From NCBI GenBank assembly GCA_910588745.1, contig CAJURK010000062.1:1-13626 (forward strand): a DNA stretch of 13,626 nt, read 5' to 3'. Source of the stretch: an uncultured Dorea sp. (lineage in GTDB: Bacteria > Bacillota > Clostridia > Lachnospirales > Lachnospiraceae). Each line of letters begins with the position of its first letter. Position 1 is the first letter of the stretch. A program made the translations under genes and the position numbers. This document shows, one piece after another, positions 7,251 to 13,626 of the stretch. The notes under the pieces were generated by a model. It was not told the DNA's origin and did no database searches. It saw only the letters and a list, made by a program, of their open reading frames with translations.

Positions 7251-7260
7251 GAGTACGGTT

Positions 7261-7881
7261 ATGAACAGACAGGGAATATTAATTGTTGTATCCGGATTTT
7301 CCGGTTCCGGCAAGGGTACGATTATGAAGGAGCTTCTTAAAAGATACGACAACTATGCGCTTTCTATTTCCGCAACCACCAGGAAGCCCCGGGAAGGCGA
7401 AGCGGAGGGAAGGGAATATTTTTTCAAAACAAGGGAAGAATTTGAAAAAATGATTGCGAAAGAGGAACTGATAGAGTATGCTAGGTACGTGAATAATTAT
7501 TACGGGACTCCTAAGGCGTACGTAGAAGAACAGCTTGCCGCGGGCAGAGATGTGATTTTGGAGATCGAGCTTCAGGGGGCCTTAAAGATTAAGGACAGGT
7601 TTCCGGACGCGCTGCTGCTGTTCGTGACTCCGCCTTCTGCCAAAGAACTAAAGCGAAGGCTTGTGAGCCGGGGAACGGAGACGGCTGAGGTGATCGAACA
7701 GAGGATGAAGCGGGCCGTGGAGGAATCCGAGGGCATGGAGTCTTATGATTACTATGTGATAAACGACGTGCTGGATACCTGCGTGGAAGACGTACACAGA
7801 ATTATTTGCGCGGAACACAGCAGAAGTATGCGCAACCAGGGATTTGCAAAACAGATCAAGCGAGAATTGAAAGGAGAATAA
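7261..7881 (+). CDS. gmk: guanylate kinase
   Basis: It phosphorylates GMP to GDP with ATP, feeding GTP, dGTP and (p)ppGpp pools. The product is 206 aa, of normal family length. The P-loop GFSGSGKGT is at 12-20 (Phe in place of the common Pro). The GMP-binding region includes SATTRKPREGE (37-47), REYFF (51-55) and EYARYVNNYYGT (72-83). EIELQGA at 101-107 and the lid arginines RRLVSRG (132-138) are also present. The open frame begins at a TTG at 7243 inside yicC, but ATG at 7261 has AGGAG seven bases upstream and matches the family start. It is 10 nt after yicC and 3 nt before rpoZ, the widespread Firmicutes gmk-rpoZ pairing. Confidence 0.97.
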   Translation: MNRQGILIVVSGFSGSGKGTIMKELLKRYDNYALSISATTRKPREGEAEGREYFFKTREEFEKMIAKEELIEYARYVNNYYGTPKAYVEEQLAAGRDVILEIELQGALKIKDRFPDALLLFVTPPSAKELKRRLVSRGTETAEVIEQRMKRAVEESEGMESYDYYVINDVLDTCVEDVHRIICAEHSRSMRNQGFAKQIKRELKGE

Positions 7882-7884
7882 CAG

Positions 7885-8124
7885 ATGCTGCATCCATCTT
7901 ATACTGATTTAATGAAGGTTGTAAATAAGGACGTAGAGGAAGGCGAGACAAAGGTGGTCAACAGCCGGTATTCTATCGTGATGGCAACCTCTAAGAGAGC
8001 AAGACAATTAATTGACGGGGATTTTCCGCTGGTTCACGCCAAGGACGGGGACAAACCGCTGTCAACCGCTATTGCGGAGCTGAATGGAGAGAAGATTAAG
8101 ATTATAGCCGAAGAAAGCGAATAG
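7885..8124 (+). CDS. rpoZ: DNA-directed RNA polymerase omega subunit
   Basis: The omega subunit binds the beta' C-terminal region and helps assemble RNA polymerase. The product is 79 aa, typical for Gram-positive omega. It carries the family core VNSRYSIVMATSKRARQLI (25-43), then the KPLSTAIAEL block (57-66) with ELNGEKIKI near the end. ATG at 7885 has AAGGAG eight bases upstream, lying within the last codons of gmk, so translation of the two is probably linked. A hairpin at 8136-8171 follows and may lower transcription into rimO. Confidence 0.96.
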   Translation: MLHPSYTDLMKVVNKDVEEGETKVVNSRYSIVMATSKRARQLIDGDFPLVHAKDGDKPLSTAIAELNGEKIKIIAEESE

Positions 8125-8135
8125 ATAAAAGAAGG

Positions 8136-8171
8136 AAGAGGCAGATGCTTGAGCTTAGGTATCTGCCTTTT
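8136..8171 (+). terminator. hairpin with T-run between rpoZ and rimO, possible weak terminator or attenuator
   Basis: AAGAGGCAGAT (8136-8146) pairs with ATCTGCCTTTT (8161-8171): 11 base pairs with one G-U, around a 14-base loop. The core AGGCAGAT/ATCTGCCT is perfect, and the T-run after the G+C core is only four bases. It ends 31 bases before the rimO ATG, in the only sizeable gap of the operon (78 bp). Partial termination is plausible; a pure mRNA-stability role is the alternative. Confidence 0.45.
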
Positions 8172-8202
8172 GCGGAGAAAGAGAACGGTGGGGAGAAGAG
8201 GT

Positions 8203-9528
8203 ATGAATATATTATTTGTTTCTCTTGGATGTGATAAAAATCTGGTTGATTCGGAAGTCATGCTGGGGGTCCTTGCTTCGCGGGGGCATCGGATGGTGGA
8301 CGACGAGACATTAGCGGATGTGATTGTGGTGAATACCTGCTGTTTTATCCATGACGCCAAGGAAGAAAGTATCCAGGCGATTCTGGAGATGGCGGATTAT
8401 AAGAAGGAAGGAAGCCTGAAAGCGCTGATTGTGACAGGATGTCTGGCGCAGCGTTACCAGAAGGAGATTTTTGAGGAAATTCCGGAGGTGGATGCGGTGC
8501 TTGGCACAGCTTCTTATGAAAAAATAGCGGAAGCCATTGATGAGGTTTTAGAAGGCGGAGCTGCTCTTTATCTGGAAGATATTAACGTTTTGCCGGAGAC
8601 CGCAGGGAAACGGATGCTGACGACCGGAGGCCATTACGCATATTTAAAGATAGCGGAAGGGTGCGATAAGCGCTGCACCTATTGCATTATTCCGAAGATA
8701 CGGGGCAATTACCGGAGCGTTCCGATGGAGCGGCTTGTGGAAGAGGCAGCAGAGCTTGCCGAGTCGGGGGTCAGGGAGCTGATTTTAGTGGCTCAGGAGA
8801 CGACGCTTTACGGCAGGGATCTTTATGGAGAAAAGTCGCTTCATAAGCTGCTTAGGAAGCTATGCAGGATTGACGGGATCTGGTGGATCCGTATTCTTTA
8901 CTGTTATCCGGAAGAGATTGATGAGAATCTGATACAGGTGATAAAGGAAGAACCAAAGATCTGCCATTATCTGGATTTGCCGATCCAGCATGCATCCGAT
9001 GAGATCTTGAAGAAAATGGGCAGAAGGACGACAAAAAAGGAACTGGTTGGAATCATCGGCAGGCTTCGGGAGGAGATTCCGGATATCGTGCTTCGGACTA
9101 CGCTGATTACAGGATTTCCGGGAGAGGAGGAAATACACCATAGGGAACTGCTGAATTTCGTCGATGAGATGGAATTTGACAGGCTTGGAGTATTTACCTA
9201 TTCCCAGGAAGAGGACACGCCTGCGGCGGATATGCCGGATCAGGTATCGGAAGAGGTGAAGGAAGCCCGGCAGGCAGAGCTGATGGAGCTGCAGCAGGAG
9301 ATTGCCTTTGACCTTGCGGAGGATATGGTCGGCAGAGAAGTAACGGTAATGATAGAAGGAAAGGTAGCCGACGAGAACGCTTATGTAGGAAGAACCTATA
9401 TGGACGCGCCGAATGTGGACGGATTGATATTTATTGATGCAGAAGAAGAGATGATGTCCGGAGACTTTGCCAAGGCGCGGGTAACCGGAGCGTTAGAATA
9501 TGATTTGATAGGAGAGTTGATAAAATGA
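8203..9528 (+). CDS. rimO: ribosomal protein S12 methylthiotransferase
   Basis: A radical-SAM enzyme that adds a methylthio group to the conserved aspartate of ribosomal protein S12. The product is 441 aa. The N-terminal UPF0004 domain has cluster-binding cysteines C10 (VSLGC), C46 (VNTC) and C80 (VTGC). The radical-SAM cluster motif is CDKRCTYC with C154, C158 and C161. The C-terminal TRAM domain runs from about 375, with YVGRTYMDAPNVDG (394-407), which separates RimO from the tRNA enzyme MiaB. The open frame starts at 8149, but ATG at 8203 with GGGGAG seven bases upstream gives the canonical start MNILFVSLGCDKN; the upstream part encodes the hairpin region. Its TGA overlaps the pgsA ATG by four bases (ATGA). 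Confidence 0.96.
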   Translation: MNILFVSLGCDKNLVDSEVMLGVLASRGHRMVDDETLADVIVVNTCCFIHDAKEESIQAILEMADYKKEGSLKALIVTGCLAQRYQKEIFEEIPEVDAVLGTASYEKIAEAIDEVLEGGAALYLEDINVLPETAGKRMLTTGGHYAYLKIAEGCDKRCTYCIIPKIRGNYRSVPMERLVEEAAELAESGVRELILVAQETTLYGRDLYGEKSLHKLLRKLCRIDGIWWIRILYCYPEEIDENLIQVIKEEPKICHYLDLPIQHASDEILKKMGRRTTKKELVGIIGRLREEIPDIVLRTTLITGFPGEEEIHHRELLNFVDEMEFDRLGVFTYSQEEDTPAADMPDQVSEEVKEARQAELMELQQEIAFDLAEDMVGREVTVMIEGKVADENAYVGRTYMDAPNVDGLIFIDAEEEMMSGDFAKARVTGALEYDLIGELIK

Positions 9529-10067
9529 ATTTGCCAAATAAACTGACGGTACTGCGAATGATTATGGTTCCATTTTTTGTGTTATTCATGCTGACGGATA
9601 TTGGCGGCGACGCAAATAAATGGATTACGTTGGTGATCTTTTGTGTGGCAAGCCTTACGGATTTGCTGGACGGTAAGATTGCGCGGGCCAGGAATCTGGT
9701 AACGAATTTTGGAAAGTTTATGGATCCGCTGGCAGACAAAATGCTGGTATGCTCCGCTATGATTTGTTTTATCCCCATGGGGAAGCTGACGGCGTGGTAT
9801 GTGATTATTGTGATTGCCAGAGAGTTTATTATCAGCGGGTTCCGGCTGGTAGCCTCTGACAACCAGGTGGTGATCGCCGCCAGCTACTGGGGGAAGTTTA
9901 AAACCGTATCCCAGATGATAATGATTATTTTATTGATTGCCGACCTTGGCGGAATATTTGACACCATCGGCTTGGCGCTCGTGTGGATATCTTTGCTGCT
10001 GACGGTGGTTTCGCTTGTGGATTATGTGGCGAAGAACATCGAAGTGTTAACAAAAGGAGGCATGTAA
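9525..10067 (+). CDS. pgsA: CDP-diacylglycerol--glycerol-3-phosphate 3-phosphatidyltransferase
   Basis: This integral membrane enzyme makes phosphatidylglycerol phosphate from CDP-diacylglycerol and glycerol-3-phosphate, the entry to phosphatidylglycerol and cardiolipin. The product is 180 aa. The CDP-alcohol phosphotransferase signature is complete: D46, D49, G50, A53, R54, G63, D67 and D71 at exact spacing. Several hydrophobic segments are visible (about 8-24, 33-45, 73-85, 90-105, 127-140, 147-165). The N-terminal NLPNKLTVLRM and the AREFIISGFR segment (98-107) favour PgsA over phosphatidylserine synthase. It is translationally coupled to rimO through a 4-base overlap and is followed one base after its stop by cinA. 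Confidence 0.94.
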   Translation: MNLPNKLTVLRMIMVPFFVLFMLTDIGGDANKWITLVIFCVASLTDLLDGKIARARNLVTNFGKFMDPLADKMLVCSAMICFIPMGKLTAWYVIIVIAREFIISGFRLVASDNQVVIAASYWGKFKTVSQMIMIILLIADLGGIFDTIGLALVWISLLLTVVSLVDYVAKNIEVLTKGGM

Positions 10068-10068
10068 G

Positions 10069-11316
10069 ATGACCGTTGAACTGATATCAGTAGGTACGGA
10101 GATTTTACTGGGGAATATTGTCAATACAAACGCGGCTTATCTGGCGGAAAAGATAGCCGCTCTTGGGTTATCCTGCTATCACCAAAGCGCGGTAGGGGAC
10201 AATGAAGAACGCTTAGAGGACGCCCTTAGGCTTGCGCTTTCCAGATCGGATATTGTGATTTTGAGCGGCGGTTTAGGGCCTACAAAAGACGATCTAACAA
10301 AGGAAGTAACGGCCAAGGTATTTGGAAAAAAGCTTGTGGAAGATGCTCATACGAAGGAGCGGATCCAGGCATATTTTGACCGCATCCATACAAAAAACAA
10401 GATTACCAGTAATAACTGGAAGCAGGCTCTTACTCCAGAAGGGGCAGTAGTTGTGGATAACCATAATGGGACTGCGCCGGGACTGATTTTAAAGGGAGAG
10501 AATGGAAAGACGGCCATTTTGCTTCCGGGTCCGCCCAATGAAATTAAGCCGATGTTTGAGCGGGATATTGCGCCGTATCTGAACCGTCTGCAGCCGGAAG
10601 GGATTTATTCTAAGATGGTGAAGGTGTGTTCTGTAGGCGAGAGCCGGGCGGAGACGATGGTTGCGGATATCATGGATGCACAGACGAATCCGACGCTGGC
10701 GCCTTACGCCAAGACGGGAGAGGTACATTTCCGTGTGACGGCGAAGGCTAAGGATGAAGAGACGGCAAACGCGCTGATGGAGCCTATGGTGAGAGAACTG
10801 TATGCACGTTTTGGCGATAAGATATATACCACAAAGGAGCATGTGACTTTAGAAGAGGCGATTGTGGAGCTTTTGAAGGAGAAAGGGATGACCGTTACTA
10901 CGGCGGAATCCTGTACCGGAGGCCTGCTGGCAGGAAGGATTATGAATGTGGCCGGCGCATCCGCTGTCTATCAGGAAGGATATATCACCTATTCAAACCG
11001 TGCCAAGGAAAAACTTTTGGGAGTGTCGGAAGAGACCCTGAGAACTTATGGGGCTGTCAGCGCCGAGACGGCCGCTCAGATGGCAGAAGGCGCCGCGAAA
11101 GCGGCAGAAGCGGACGCGGCTTTGGCGGTTACCGGTATCGCCGGCCCCGGTGGGGGAAGCAGCGAGAAACCGGTGGGGCTTGTTTACGTAGGATGTTTTG
11201 TAAAGGGGAGAGTTCGCACCGAGGAATTTATATTTACCGGAAACCGGGAAAAGAACAGGGATTATGCGGTGGTACGGGCGCTGACGGTACTCAGAGAGGA
11301 ATTAATATGTTTGTAA
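10069..11316 (+). CDS. cinA: CinA family protein with NMN deamidase (PncC) domain
   Basis: A two-domain CinA protein of 415 aa. The N-terminal MoaB/MogA-like domain (1-170) carries SGGLGPTKDD (66-75), and family members show ADP-ribose pyrophosphatase activity. The C-terminal PncC domain (about 258-415) has AESCTGG (279-285) and GIAGPGGG (356-363), and in characterised members hydrolyses nicotinamide mononucleotide to nicotinate mononucleotide, salvaging pyridine nucleotides. In naturally competent Gram-positives cinA is often next to recA and induced in competence; recA does not follow here. ATG at 10069 has GGAGG eight bases upstream. Its last 10 bases overlap the start of the GNAT fusion gene in another frame. 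Confidence 0.94.
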   Translation: MTVELISVGTEILLGNIVNTNAAYLAEKIAALGLSCYHQSAVGDNEERLEDALRLALSRSDIVILSGGLGPTKDDLTKEVTAKVFGKKLVEDAHTKERIQAYFDRIHTKNKITSNNWKQALTPEGAVVVDNHNGTAPGLILKGENGKTAILLPGPPNEIKPMFERDIAPYLNRLQPEGIYSKMVKVCSVGESRAETMVADIMDAQTNPTLAPYAKTGEVHFRVTAKAKDEETANALMEPMVRELYARFGDKIYTTKEHVTLEEAIVELLKEKGMTVTTAESCTGGLLAGRIMNVAGASAVYQEGYITYSNRAKEKLLGVSEETLRTYGAVSAETAAQMAEGAAKAAEADAALAVTGIAGPGGGSSEKPVGLVYVGCFVKGRVRTEEFIFTGNREKNRDYAVVRALTVLREELICL

Positions 11317-12743
11317 GAACCATAAACCAGAACGAAATCCTGCCCGCGCTGCATCTGGCTTGGGAGGTCTATGCATCGGATGTGGCGCCGCTCGTGAAAC
11401 CGGAAGCAGTTGCGGGATTTCAGCAGTTGATACGGTATGAGAATATAGCGCCGCGCATTCAGGGCGGCGAGATAAGGCTGTTTGGTGCTTGGGAAGGCTC
11501 GGAACTGTGCGGGGTAAGCGGAATCGACCGGAGAGGGAATATTCTGCTTTTCTATGTACGGAAAGTTTGGCAGCGAAAGGGCGTTGGGCGGCAGCTTATG
11601 TATGCCATGTGCCAGTTCTGCGGGCAGGAACTTGTCGTGACCAGGATGACGATGCGTGCATTTCCTTCAGCGGCAATGGCTATGAATCATTTAGGGATGC
11701 GGGACGTGGCTTCGGCGCAGACCGTGGGACCGGAGACATTTATCCCTATGGAGATGATGCTTGCGCCGGGAGCGATGACGTCCGGAAGAGGGAAAAATCA
11801 AACCAAAGTCATTGTAGCGGCGGTCGTTTTGCTGATTGCTTTTTTCGCGCTTCTGGTAAAGATGATTTATAATGAGGCCCGAGATGTGTTCAGCAATCCT
11901 CATACCTATCCGTTTGATGAATACGGGAGTTTTGGAGATTATGATGAATTTGGGAATTGGTTCGGGGACGACTACTACGACGGGGAAGAAGACAACTTAT
12001 CGGGTATGGAGATGATTCCCGAATATGAGGAAAAGGGGCTGTCTTTTAAAATAATCGAAGAAAGCTATCTGGATACGCCGGATGATAAGAAGACAACTTA
12101 CGTAGATTTTGAAATTTTTTATCCGCAGATCAAGGAGCTTTCCGACGAGGCTTTGCAGAAACAGATTAATGAAGAGCTGAAGAACTGCGCGATGGAGACG
12201 GTGGACAGGATTTATGAAAATCCGACGCCGGAAATCAGAGAAAGAGTACTTGGGGAAGAGTATCCGGTGATTGCGGATTATGTGAAATATAAAGTAACAT
12301 ATCTGACAGAGGATTATCTCTGCGTCGTCTTTGAGGATTACAGTTATGAAGGAAGCGAAGACGCCTATTATGTGGGACTTCGGGCAAAAAGCGTGAATCT
12401 GAAAGACGGGTCGGTATACGAGGTGAAAGACATCGTTGACTTGAAGGATGCGTTTGTAAAAGACTGGCTGGAAAGAATGAAAAGCGAGTCAGGTTCCGAA
12501 GATATTCTGTCGGAGTTAAATACGAAGGAACTAACAAAGGCGCTGTCCGGCGAAGATACAAAAAATGGCGTTTATCTTCCGCTGTTTTTCGCGGATAAGG
12601 ACGGTTTGGAGATTGGATTTTCTTTTCATTATGAATCGGAGGATGAGAGCGATTTGGGATACGCATGGGTGACGGCTCCCTTTGATGAAGACGAAATCCG
12701 GAAATATCAGACGGAGAATCCATTCTGGGATTTGCTAAAATAG
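11307..12743 (+). CDS. GNAT acetyltransferase fused through one TM helix to an RsiV-like (DUF4163/DUF3298) extracytoplasmic domain
   Basis: A 478-aa membrane protein I cannot match to a named gene. Residues 1-152 look like a GNAT domain: a beta-strand block is followed by the acetyl-CoA loop QRKGVGRQL (89-97), motif Q/RxxGxG, then the alpha-helix and a C-terminal strand. After a basic stretch (RGKNQTK, 161-167) comes one clear membrane helix (about 168-186). Basic before and acidic after implies N-in, C-out. Residues 196-232 are a low-complexity D/E/Y/F/G linker. Residues 245-478 resemble DUF4163 then DUF3298, with FEIFYPQIKEL (268-278), the CVVFEDYSYEG segment (339-349) and VNLKDGSVYEVKDI (363-376), as in RsiV-type anti-sigma factors and PdaC. 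ATG at 11307 has a GAGAGGA site six bases upstream; the open frame upstream (from 11193) lies within cinA. No sigma factor gene is adjacent. The domain match is by eye. Confidence 0.75.
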   Translation: MFVRTINQNEILPALHLAWEVYASDVAPLVKPEAVAGFQQLIRYENIAPRIQGGEIRLFGAWEGSELCGVSGIDRRGNILLFYVRKVWQRKGVGRQLMYAMCQFCGQELVVTRMTMRAFPSAAMAMNHLGMRDVASAQTVGPETFIPMEMMLAPGAMTSGRGKNQTKVIVAAVVLLIAFFALLVKMIYNEARDVFSNPHTYPFDEYGSFGDYDEFGNWFGDDYYDGEEDNLSGMEMIPEYEEKGLSFKIIEESYLDTPDDKKTTYVDFEIFYPQIKELSDEALQKQINEELKNCAMETVDRIYENPTPEIRERVLGEEYPVIADYVKYKVTYLTEDYLCVVFEDYSYEGSEDAYYVGLRAKSVNLKDGSVYEVKDIVDLKDAFVKDWLERMKSESGSEDILSELNTKELTKALSGEDTKNGVYLPLFFADKDGLEIGFSFHYESEDESDLGYAWVTAPFDEDEIRKYQTENPFWDLLK

Positions 12744-12744
12744 A

Positions 12745-12812
12745 TTGACGAATAAGACAAATTATGAGAAAATAGTAAAAGACTTGGTGATATATTTAAC
12801 ACACCATACGTT
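12745..12812 (+). promoter_or_regulatory. A+T-rich intergenic region, candidate promoter for the NifU-like/GGGtGRT genes
   Basis: The 104-bp gap 12744-12847 holds a TTGACG (12745-12750) with only a poor -10 at 17 bp (GAAAAT). It also holds a TTGGTG (12784-12789) with TACGTT at 17 bp, and a TATATT at 12791-12796. None forms a full consensus pair. A weak TGGTG/CACCA stem (12785-12789 with 12802-12806) is visible. A promoter is expected because the upstream operon ends here, but its exact position is unclear. Confidence 0.25.
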
Positions 12813-12847
12813 TAGAAAAATCATGTACAGTTGAAAGGAGTTTTAAA

Positions 12848-13540
12848 ATGATTTATTCACATGAAGTAGAGATGATGTGTCCGGTAGCACAGGGTGCGAA
12901 TCATGGACCAGCTCCAATTCCGGAAGAAGCAAAATGGGTAAAAGCGAAAGAAATCAGCGACATTTCTGGTTTTACGCACGGCATAGGCTGGTGCGCGCCG
13001 CAGCAGGGCGCCTGCAAGCTTACGCTTAACGTAAAAGAAGGAATTATCCAGGAAGCTCTTGTTGAGACCCTTGGATGTTCCGGGATGACTCATTCCGCTG
13101 CTATGGCATCAGAAATCCTTCCTGGAAAGACAATTTTAGAGGCATTGAATACAGACCTTGTCTGCGATGCAATCAATACAGCTATGAGAGAGCTGTTCCT
13201 TCAGATCGTATATGGAAGAACGCAGAGTGCATTTTCAGAAGACGGACTTGCTATCGGAGCAGGCCTGGAAGATCTTGGAAAGGGACTTCGTTCTCAGATT
13301 GGTACAATGTATGGCACATTAGCGAAAGGTCCTCGTTATCTTGAGATGGCAGAAGGCTATGTAACAGGCATCGCACTGGACGCAAATGATGAGATCATCG
13401 GATACAAGTTCGTATCCCTTGGAAAGATGGCAGACTTCATCAAAGCAGGCGACACACCGAATGAGGCTTGGGAGAAGGCTCAGGGACAGTATGGGCGCGT
13501 TGCAGACGCAGTGAAGATCATCGACCCGCGTAAAGAGTAA
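12848..13540 (+). CDS. NifU/IscU-like iron-sulfur scaffold-type protein (paired with GGGtGRT protein)
   Basis: A 230-aa protein whose first half resembles the NifU N-terminal/IscU fold. ACKLTLNVKEGIIQEALVET (55-74) leads to LGCSGMTHSAAMASEIL (75-91) and GKTILEAL (93-100), the pattern around the second cluster cysteine in IscU. Cysteines at C11, C49, C56, C77 and C106 could ligate a cluster. The second half (about 120-230) is not IscU and I do not recognise it. A role in Fe-S assembly is therefore inference; no cysteine desulfurase or other isc/suf gene is in view. ATG at 12848 has AAAGGAG seven bases upstream. A GGGtGRT-family gene starts 35 nt after the stop, an arrangement I recall as recurrent in Clostridia. 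Confidence 0.8.
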   Translation: MIYSHEVEMMCPVAQGANHGPAPIPEEAKWVKAKEISDISGFTHGIGWCAPQQGACKLTLNVKEGIIQEALVETLGCSGMTHSAAMASEILPGKTILEALNTDLVCDAINTAMRELFLQIVYGRTQSAFSEDGLAIGAGLEDLGKGLRSQIGTMYGTLAKGPRYLEMAEGYVTGIALDANDEIIGYKFVSLGKMADFIKAGDTPNEAWEKAQGQYGRVADAVKIIDPRKE

Positions 13541-13575
13541 GTTACATATCGCAATAGAAATAGGAGGATAGATAA

Positions 13576-13626
13576 ATGGCTTTATTTGAATCATATGAAA
13601 GAAGAATTGATAAAATCAATGAAGTA
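13576..13626 (+). CDS. GGGtGRT family protein, first 17 codons only (runs off the window)
   Basis: ATG at 13576 has AGGAGG eight bases upstream and opens a frame that stays open to the edge. The visible N-terminus MALFESYERRIDKINEV matches what I recall as the start of GGGtGRT proteins, a family of about 330 aa with unknown function named for a conserved glycine-rich motif that lies outside this window. The identification rests on 17 residues plus the upstream NifU-like neighbour. Confidence 0.7.
   Translation, partial: MALFESYERRIDKINEV

Noticed and set aside
11193..11306. Upstream extension of the GNAT fusion frame into cinA
   Set aside because: This stretch lies within the conserved PncC domain of cinA; the ATG at 11307 has a suitable ribosome binding site.
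12235..12723. 162-aa minus-strand frame inside the GNAT fusion gene
   Set aside because: Its Arg/Pro/Ser-rich composition is typical of antisense shadow frames, and the plus-strand frame has coherent domains.
1..13626. Defence system, toxin-antitoxin, transposon, integrase or CRISPR
   Set aside because: All sizeable frames are explained by core genes. No direct-repeat array, terminal inverted repeats, recombinase motif or composition break was seen.

Overview
The window reads as a core-genome segment of a Gram-positive anaerobe of the class Clostridia, most probably a Lachnospiraceae-type gut bacterium. The pointers are strong AGGAGG-type ribosome binding sites, a type-A RNase P RNA, a pyrB-pyrI pair encoding aspartate transcarbamylase with a regulatory chain, the yicC-gmk-rpoZ-rimO-pgsA-cinA gene order, and the NifU-like/GGGtGRT gene pair at the right edge. 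The taxonomic call is inference from gene content; no 16S or other marker is present. No mobile element, CRISPR array, tRNA or phage gene was seen.

Layout. (1) 1-222: 3' part of rnpB on the + strand, ending in a T-rich tract. (2) 212-1597, minus strand: pyrB then pyrI, the catalytic and regulatory chains of aspartate carbamoyltransferase, with a good promoter at 1730-1758. (3) 1875-4321, plus strand: bifunctional chorismate mutase/prephenate dehydratase (pheA), followed 14 nt later by a DUF815 AAA+ family ATPase. (4) 4336-6075, minus strand: an NFACT/RqcH-type ribosome quality-control protein convergent with the DUF815 gene. A perfect 12-bp inverted repeat contains the stop codons of both. 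(5) 6076-6368: divergent promoter region serving rqcH and yicC, with near-consensus -35/-10 boxes on both strands. (6) 6369-12743, plus strand: a tightly packed probable operon yicC-gmk-rpoZ-rimO-pgsA-cinA and a GNAT fusion gene, with gaps of 10, 3, 78, -4, 1 and -10 nt. It joins RNA processing, GMP phosphorylation, RNA polymerase omega, ribosomal protein S12 modification, anionic phospholipid synthesis and NMN deamidation. (7) 12848-13626: an IscU/NifU-like protein and the first 17 codons of a GGGtGRT-family protein.

Most genes are well-understood housekeeping functions. The least ordinary item is the last gene of the large operon (11307-12743). It encodes an N-terminal cytoplasmic GNAT acetyltransferase, one transmembrane helix, an acidic aromatic linker, and an extracytoplasmic domain resembling DUF4163/DUF3298, the domain pair of the lysozyme-sensing anti-sigma factor RsiV. 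This architecture suggests, but does not prove, a transmembrane sensor or regulator coupled to an acetyltransferase. The second item worth attention is the NifU-like/GGGtGRT pair, which has no established function. Start codons were moved downstream from the longest reading frame for pyrB, the DUF815 gene, rqcH, yicC, gmk, rimO and the GNAT fusion, on the basis of ribosome binding sites and family N-termini.
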